Of a DNA stretch of 64,000 nt, positions 57,040 through 64,000 are shown piece after piece. Source of the stretch: Microbispora oryzae (GTDB taxonomy: Bacteria; Actinomycetota; Actinomycetes; Streptosporangiales; Streptosporangiaceae); assembly GCF_017896165.1 (NCBI RefSeq), contig NZ_JAFCNB010000016.1:118493-182492 (forward strand). Direction: 5' to 3'. Made by a program: the position numbers and the translations under genes. The stretch's first letter is position 1; each line of letters opens with the position of its first letter. The notes under the pieces were generated by a model. That model had not been told where the DNA came from and ran no database searches. It worked only from the letters and a program-made list of their open reading frames with translations.

Positions 57040-57756
57040 ATGGGGCATTCGCACGCCCTCAGCGGCGCCGCGGTGTGGCTGGCGATCGCGCCCGCCCTGA
57101 CCGCGCTTCCCGGAGTCACGTCGCCGGAGCTGGCGACGCTGACCGGTCCGATCCTCTCGCCCTCCGAGCTCGTGGCCGGGGCGCTGGTGTGCGCGGGAGC
57201 GGCCATGCTTCCCGACCTCGACCACCCCAGCGCGACCATCGCGCAGACGTTCGGCCCGGCGACGTACTACCTGAGCAAGGGCGTCAACATCATCAGCGGC
57301 GGGCACCGCCACGCGACCCACTCGCTGCTGTTCTCCCTGGCCGCCGGGTTCGGCACGTTCTTCCTCGCGGGGAGGTTCAGCGTCGCGCGCGACATCATCG
57401 TCGTGCTCATGATCGGCCTGGCCCTGCGCGCCATCGGCTTCGGCGTCCCCGGCAAGACGATCACCTCCGCCGTCGTCAACGTGGGCATGACGGGCGCCCT
57501 CTTCGTCACCTTCCTCTTACTGGGCGTCACGTACTCGTGGCTCGCGTTCGCGATCGGCATCGGCTGCCTGGTGCACGTGTTCGGCGACTGCCTCACCGAG
57601 CACGGCTGTCCGGTCCTGTGGCCGCTCAAGGGCAAGTGGGTACTGCCGTACGACATCGGGATCAAGACCGGCAAGACGTTCGAGAACAAGATCCTCGGGC
57701 CTGCCCTGTCGATCGTCGTGATCGCTCTCCTGTGCCTGCGGCTGATGCCGGGCTGA
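57040..57756 (+). CDS. YdjM-type membrane-bound metal-dependent hydrolase (DUF457)
   Basis: 238 residues (or 239 from the ATG just before). Metal-binding motifs MMGHSHALSG at the start, PDLDHPSAT at about 66, GGHRHATHS at about 89 and a distal HVFGDCLTEHG lie among six membrane segments. The family is named after the LexA-regulated YdjM; its enzymatic role is unknown. It is the only product downstream of the structured leader. Confidence 0.88.
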   Translation: MGHSHALSGAAVWLAIAPALTALPGVTSPELATLTGPILSPSELVAGALVCAGAAMLPDLDHPSATIAQTFGPATYYLSKGVNIISGGHRHATHSLLFSLAAGFGTFFLAGRFSVARDIIVVLMIGLALRAIGFGVPGKTITSAVVNVGMTGALFVTFLLLGVTYSWLAFAIGIGCLVHVFGDCLTEHGCPVLWPLKGKWVLPYDIGIKTGKTFENKILGPALSIVVIALLCLRLMPG

Positions 57757-57814
57757 TCGCGCGGGCGCGTCCCGACACCCCTCCCATGCGTGCCTCCGGG
57801 CGGAGTGGGGGGAT

Positions 57815-57858
57815 AGCTTGATGTCGAGATATCATGGGGGATATCTTGACGTCGAGAC
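57815..57858 (+). promoter_or_regulatory. Overlapping palindromes in the aconitase promoter
   Basis: Two near-palindromes of the form CTTGAYGTCGAG are centred 28 bp apart (57817-57828 and 57844-57857), and an inverted repeat AGATATC...GATATCT (57827-57846) spans between them. A TTGATG/TATCTT promoter with an 18-bp spacer (57818, 57842) overlaps both, so a dimeric regulator bound here would block transcription. Confidence 0.6.
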
Positions 57859-57972
57859 ACATTCTCCGCATGCCGGGTTCCGGGTACCTGAATGCCCAGG
57901 GCCTCACATGGGTGCGGCAGGATGCTTACCGAACTTGTGAGAAAAGCCCGGAATCTGGGGAGGCGAAGTTCC

Positions 57973-60747
<2,775 letters not shown>

Positions 60748-60771
60748 ATCGCACCTCATCGCACGTGACGC

Positions 60772-60805
60772 CGTCCTGGGCGGGATCCCGGTCCCGCCCA
60801 GGACG
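60772..60805 (+). terminator. acnA terminator
   Basis: A perfect 14-bp stem (CGTCCTGGGCGGGA / TCCCGCCCAGGACG) with a 6-nt loop, 24 bp past acnA. Confidence 0.85.
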
Positions 60806-60924
60806 CCGCCGCCCGCTGGGCCGAGGCGTGAAGAGTAGCCCGGGGAAGGAAGGCATCCTCGACACGCGGCACGAGCACCTCACGCTTCCGTCCTGCGGGT
60901 ATGGGAGCCGCTCAAGCGGCTCGC

Positions 60925-61260
60925 CTACGCCCTGATGAGATGGCTCAGGACGAGGCGGATCTTCTCGAGCGTCGGCTCCTCCACCCAGCCGATCCTCCTG
61001 GTCAGCCTTCGCACGGAAATGGCGCGGAACTGCTCCACCATCGCCCAGCTCTGCTTCTCCAAACCCGTGCCGGGGACGATCTCGACATGGCTGGGCCAGC
61101 CACGTTCGGCGGTGGTCAGCGGCACGGTGAACACCAAGCCCATCCGCACGTCGTTGACCGCACGGCCGCTCATGACCACCACTGGTCTCGGCCCGCCCTG
61201 CTCTCGGCCCATCGGATGACCGTAGTCGGCCAGCCAGAGGTCACCGCGGGTTATCCGCAT
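60925..61260 (-). CDS. MazF/PemK-type mRNA interferase toxin
   Basis: 111 residues, starting at the second of two adjacent ATG codons behind GGAGG. The MazF fold is clear: RITRGDLWLADYG, GGPRPVVVMSG with the catalytic Arg, FTVPLTTAERGWPSHVEI and a SWAMVEQFRAISVRRL end. It cleaves RNA and is neutralised by the upstream antitoxin, whose gene overlaps by 20 bp. The toxin gene being second is the usual order. Confidence 0.92.
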   Translation of the reverse strand: MRITRGDLWLADYGHPMGREQGGPRPVVVMSGRAVNDVRMGLVFTVPLTTAERGWPSHVEIVPGTGLEKQSWAMVEQFRAISVRRLTRRIGWVEEPTLEKIRLVLSHLIRA

Positions 61261-61555
61261 CATCCTCCTTCGGGGGCAGGTAGGAGGACCAGTCCTCCGG
61301 CTCGAGACCGTCTGGAGCGGCCCGGTCGAAGGCGGCTGTCTCCGCCAGGTGATCGGCCCAGCCCTCCGGGTCCTCTCGCCGGGTCCGCTCGACCGCTGCT
61401 CGCATCTCCTCCCAGAACTTCTTGTGTTCGTATTCGGCGACGGCGTCGTCGATCACTGCTGTCATGGGTCTGCCTTCCTGTTTGGCGATCGCCGCGAGTC
61501 TGTCGCGAGTAAGAGTGCTGACCCGGATCGTCGTGTGGCGTTGCTCGCTGCCCAT
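61241..61555 (-). CDS. Ribbon-helix-helix antitoxin (MazE-like)
   Basis: 104 residues. The N-terminal ~45 residues form a ribbon-helix-helix DNA-binding domain (TTIRVSTLTRDRLAAIAKQEGRPMTAVIDDAV); the acidic C-terminus (about 60-104) would wrap the toxin. It probably represses its own operon. ATG chosen at a good site; the AT-rich stretch upstream is the likely promoter and operator. Confidence 0.88.
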   Translation of the reverse strand: MGSEQRHTTIRVSTLTRDRLAAIAKQEGRPMTAVIDDAVAEYEHKKFWEEMRAAVERTRREDPEGWADHLAETAAFDRAAPDGLEPEDWSSYLPPKEDDADNPR

Positions 61556-61732
61556 ATCGCGAGGCTACGATCCTGTCTACAAAAAGCGCTATGGCGATGG
61601 CGCCACCTGGCAGTCTACGAAGGCTCTCGTTACTCTCGCTGGATTAGCCCATTACTGACGGTGATTGTCTGAGTTTCGTGGGTCGATAACCGGTTGCCGC
61701 GCTCCGGGGCTGTGCCGATACGGTCGGCCGTC

Positions 61733-62458
61733 GTGAATCACGAGCTGTTTGTGCTGATTTTTGGCGGTTTGGCGGTTTTCGCGGGGGCGGTGATCCAGGG
61801 GGCGGTGGGGTTCGGCCTCGGCCTGCTGGCCTCGCCGATAATCGCGATGCTGGAGCCGCGGGTCGTGCCGGGCGCGGTGCACATCGTCAACGCCACGCTG
61901 CCGCTGTTCACGCTGGCCAGGGAGTGGCGGAGGGTCGACTGGCGGGGCTTCGGCTTCGCCGTCCTCGGCCGGCTGCCCGGCAGCGTCGCCGGCGGCTTCG
62001 TCGTGGTCTACGTGAGCACGCGCGCCCTCGGGGTGCTGGTGGGCGTGATGGTGCTGGTCGCGGTCGCCCTGACGGCGCGCTCGGTCGCGGTGCCCCGCAA
62101 CGGGGGCACGCTGACGGCCGCCGGATTCCTGTCGGGCGTGACCGGCACCGCGACGGGCATCGGTGGCCCGCCCGTTGCGCTGGTCTACCAGACGGCCAAG
62201 GGGCCGCAGATCCGGGCGACCCTCGCGCTGTTCTTCGTGCTGGGCGCGCTGCAGTCCCTCGCGCTTCTCGCCGTGCTCGGCCGGCTGCCCGCACGGGCCC
62301 TCGTGACGGGTGCGGCGCTCGTTCCGTTCGTCGTCCTCGGCTTCGCGGTGTCGGGGCCGCTGCGCCGCTATCTGGACGGCGGGAGGGTGCGGCGTGCCGT
62401 CCTCTCGGTGGCGGCCCTGTCGGCCGTCGCGGTGCTCGCGCGGAGCCTCGCGGCCTGA
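61733..62458 (+). CDS. TauE/SafE-family membrane permease
   Basis: 241 residues from a GTG; about 7-8 membrane segments. The family's duplicated pattern is seen: GGLAVFAGAVIQGAVGFGLGLLASPI in the first half and GFLSGVTGTATGIGGPP in the second. Members export sulfite, organosulfonates or related anions. No partner gene nearby indicates the substrate. It is divergent from the toxin-antitoxin operon. Confidence 0.9.
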   Translation: MNHELFVLIFGGLAVFAGAVIQGAVGFGLGLLASPIIAMLEPRVVPGAVHIVNATLPLFTLAREWRRVDWRGFGFAVLGRLPGSVAGGFVVVYVSTRALGVLVGVMVLVAVALTARSVAVPRNGGTLTAAGFLSGVTGTATGIGGPPVALVYQTAKGPQIRATLALFFVLGALQSLALLAVLGRLPARALVTGAALVPFVVLGFAVSGPLRRYLDGGRVRRAVLSVAALSAVAVLARSLAA

Positions 62459-62486
62459 AGAAGATCACCTTTGTCGCGTTTCTTGA

Positions 62487-62564
62487 TTGTTACCGCACAC
62501 AACAAAAGTTACCTTCCTGTGTCTTACACCACATTCGTGTTGGGCTTACGTTGTCCCAAACAAC
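62487..62564 (+). promoter_or_regulatory. Operator cluster in front of the sugar ABC operon
   Basis: Three inverted repeats in an AT-rich patch: TTGTT...AACAA (62487-62505), ACAC...GTGT (62526-62540) and GTTGT-CCCAA-ACAAC (62550-62564). Their spacing and AT content fit binding sites for a repressor such as a ROK-type xylose regulator, though no regulator gene is in view. Confidence 0.5.
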
Positions 62565-62709
62565 ATTCCCTGGAGCGGTAAACGCCGTGACCCGGCTCTG
62601 CCGTACCGGGTGGCCCCGTACCCCCCGCCCTCTCGCGCTGGTGCGCGATCGCGGGTGGCCCGGCCGCACCAGCACATAGACCCCCAGTAAGAGAAAGGAC
62701 CCACGCCAG

Positions 62710-63831
62710 ATGCGCAAGGGGATCCTCAGCATCGGCGCCGCGGCTGCGGCGCTCTCCCTCGGTCTCACCGCCTGCGGGGGCAACAGCGGTGAAACCACCG
62801 CCGACAGCGGCAGCAGCTCCGCGGCGTCCTCCGCGCCCGCCAAGGTGGGCAAGATCGGTGTGATCCTTCCGGACAGCAAGTCCTCCGCACGGTGGGAGAC
62901 GGCCGACCGGAAGTACCTCAAGGAGGCCTTCGACGCCGCGGGTGTCGAGAGTGACATCCAGAACGCGCAGGGCGACAAGAGCGCGTTCCAGACGATCGCC
63001 GACCAGATGATCACCAACGGCGCGACCGTCCTCGTGATCGTCAACCTGGACAGCGGCACCGGCAAGGCGGTCCTGGACAAGGCCAAGTCGCAGGGCGTCG
63101 CCACGATCGACTACGACCGGCTCACCCTCGGCGGCAGCGCCGCCTACTACGTCTCCTTCGACAACACCAAGGTCGGCCAGCTGCAGGGCGAGGGCCTGGT
63201 CAAGTGCCTGACCGACAAGAAGGCCGACAAGCCGATCGTGGCCGAGCTGAACGGCTCGCCGACCGACAACAACGCGACGCTGTTCAAGAACGGCTACGAC
63301 AGCGTCCTCAAGCCCAAGTACGACTCCGGTGACTACAAGAAGGGCCCGGACCAGTCGGTTCCCGACTGGGACAACACGCAGGCCGGCACCATCTTCGAGC
63401 AGATGCTGACCCAGGAGCCGAAGATCGCCGGTGTCCTGGCCGCCAACGACGGGCTCGGCAACGCCGCCATCGCCGTGCTGAAGAAGCAACACCTCAACGG
63501 CAAGGTCCCGGTCACCGGCCAGGACGCCACCGTCCAGGGCCTGCAGAACATCCTGAACGGCGACCAGTGCATGACGGTCTACAAGCCGATCAAGCAGGAG
63601 GCCGACGCCACCGCGAAGCTGGCCATCGCCCTCGCCAAGGGCGAGCAGCCGTCGGCGAGCGGTTCCGTGAAGGACCCGGAGTCCGGCCGTGACGTCCCGT
63701 CGGTGCTGCTCGACCCGCAGGCCATCTACACGGACAACGTCAAGGACGTGGTGGCCGACGGGTTCGTGAGCAAGGACGAGCTGTGCACCGGCGACTTCGC
63801 CGAGAAGTGCACCAAGGCCGGCATCAGCTAA
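62710..63831 (+). CDS. xylF: Sugar ABC transporter substrate-binding lipoprotein, xylose-type
   Basis: 373 residues. Lipoprotein signal with lipobox Leu-Thr-Ala-Cys at about residue 19-22. Periplasmic-binding-protein fold of the xylose/ribose group: VGKIGVILPDSKSSARWETADRKY, VLVIVNLDSGTGKAVLDKAKSQGV, TIDYDRL, VAELNGSPTDNNATLFKNGY and VPVTGQDATVQGLQNILNGDQCMTVYKP. These match the D-xylose-binding XylF better than ribose or galactose proteins. It delivers the sugar to the ABC transporter whose ATPase gene begins next. Confidence 0.88.
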   Translation: MRKGILSIGAAAAALSLGLTACGGNSGETTADSGSSSAASSAPAKVGKIGVILPDSKSSARWETADRKYLKEAFDAAGVESDIQNAQGDKSAFQTIADQMITNGATVLVIVNLDSGTGKAVLDKAKSQGVATIDYDRLTLGGSAAYYVSFDNTKVGQLQGEGLVKCLTDKKADKPIVAELNGSPTDNNATLFKNGYDSVLKPKYDSGDYKKGPDQSVPDWDNTQAGTIFEQMLTQEPKIAGVLAANDGLGNAAIAVLKKQHLNGKVPVTGQDATVQGLQNILNGDQCMTVYKPIKQEADATAKLAIALAKGEQPSASGSVKDPESGRDVPSVLLDPQAIYTDNVKDVVADGFVSKDELCTGDFAEKCTKAGIS

Positions 63832-63920
63832 GCCACCCACCCGTCGGGCGAGTCCGGCGGGGCCGGCGTCCCCCGCGCCGTGAGCGCCGAACCACCCATT
63901 GATCAATGGAGTAAGACATC

Positions 63921-64000
63921 GTGTCCCAGGGACCGATCCTGGAACTGCGCGGCATCAACAAGAGCTTCGGCCCCGTGCAGGTCCTTCACGACGTCGCCTT
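63921..64000 (+). CDS. xylG: Sugar ABC transporter ATP-binding protein, 3'-truncated by window edge
   Basis: The GTG with GGAG nine nt upstream begins VSQGPILELRGINKSFGPVQVLHDVA, the usual start of a sugar-importer ATPase with its first strand and the residue before the Walker A (not yet reached). Being next to xylF, it is the XylG-type ATPase. Only the first 26 codons are visible, so the paired cassettes and permease lie outside. Confidence 0.8.
   Translation, partial: MSQGPILELRGINKSFGPVQVLHDVA

Noticed and set aside
56748..57239. 163-codon minus-strand open frame across the YdjM-type leader
   Set aside because: It overlaps the well-supported hydrolase gene, lacks a ribosome site and shows no protein-like pattern.

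Overview
The window is chromosomal DNA from a high-GC actinomycete, most likely of the Streptosporangiales. The support is the very high GC of nearly all coding sequence, frequent GTG/TTG starts, SepH, DUF4193, DUF3710, DUF3159 and DUF4235 proteins, bifunctional RNase H/phosphatase, an F420-type LLM oxidoreductase, a cysteine-bearing ferrochelatase and a class A RNase P RNA of actinobacterial type. The order-level placement is inference. About 60 genes are called. Most of the window is stable core chromosome, with a few accessory patches.

1-5.2 kb: a truncated D-2-hydroxyacid dehydrogenase, a ThDP-dependent decarboxylase/synthase-like enzyme, an orphan sensor kinase and an M20 peptidase. 5.2-8.5 kb: an overlapping operon (NIF3-like protein, coiled-coil zinc-ribbon protein, RNase H/phosphatase) followed directly by rnpB. 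8.5-9.8 kb: a lower-GC patch with an integrase-tail relic, two small orphan genes and a tRNA-like arm; it looks like an eroded insertion. 9.8-16 kb: AraC/hydrolase pair, a polytopic membrane protein, an FBP zinc-finger protein beside a TetR regulator, a headless helix-turn-helix fragment, a monooxygenase-like protein and an SDR-type reductase.

16-26 kb: a SulP transporter fused to beta-carbonic anhydrase, a membrane-anchored disordered protein with repeated G-P-F-D motifs, a PEBP-like lipoprotein, two PH-domain membrane proteins and the cell-division regulator SepH carrying an unusually long Ala/Arg/Glu repeat. A perfect CRP-type palindrome lies upstream of sepH. 26-34 kb: lactone oxidase, MFS transporter, lytic transglycosylase with a MacB/FtsX-like extracytoplasmic domain, ferrochelatase, S9 peptidase and inositol monophosphatase.

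34-51.5 kb resembles the conserved actinobacterial dut/trk neighbourhood known from mycobacteria: suhB-type phosphatase, two-component system, DUF4193, trehalose-phosphate synthase (with a DasR-like operator upstream), DUF4235, valS, AI-2E-type permease, dut, DUF3710, OB-fold protein, DUF3159, two TrkA-type proteins, an APC/KimA-type permease and a TrmA-family RNA methyltransferase. Together the TrkA pair and permease suggest potassium homeostasis.

51.5-64 kb: a small membrane protein, a degenerate GH18-like protein, an LLM oxidoreductase, a DUF1707/PadR pair, a YdjM-type membrane hydrolase behind a structured non-coding region, aconitase with overlapping palindromes in its promoter and a strong terminator, a MazEF-like toxin-antitoxin pair, a TauE/SafE permease and the start of a xylose-type ABC transporter operon that runs off the right edge.
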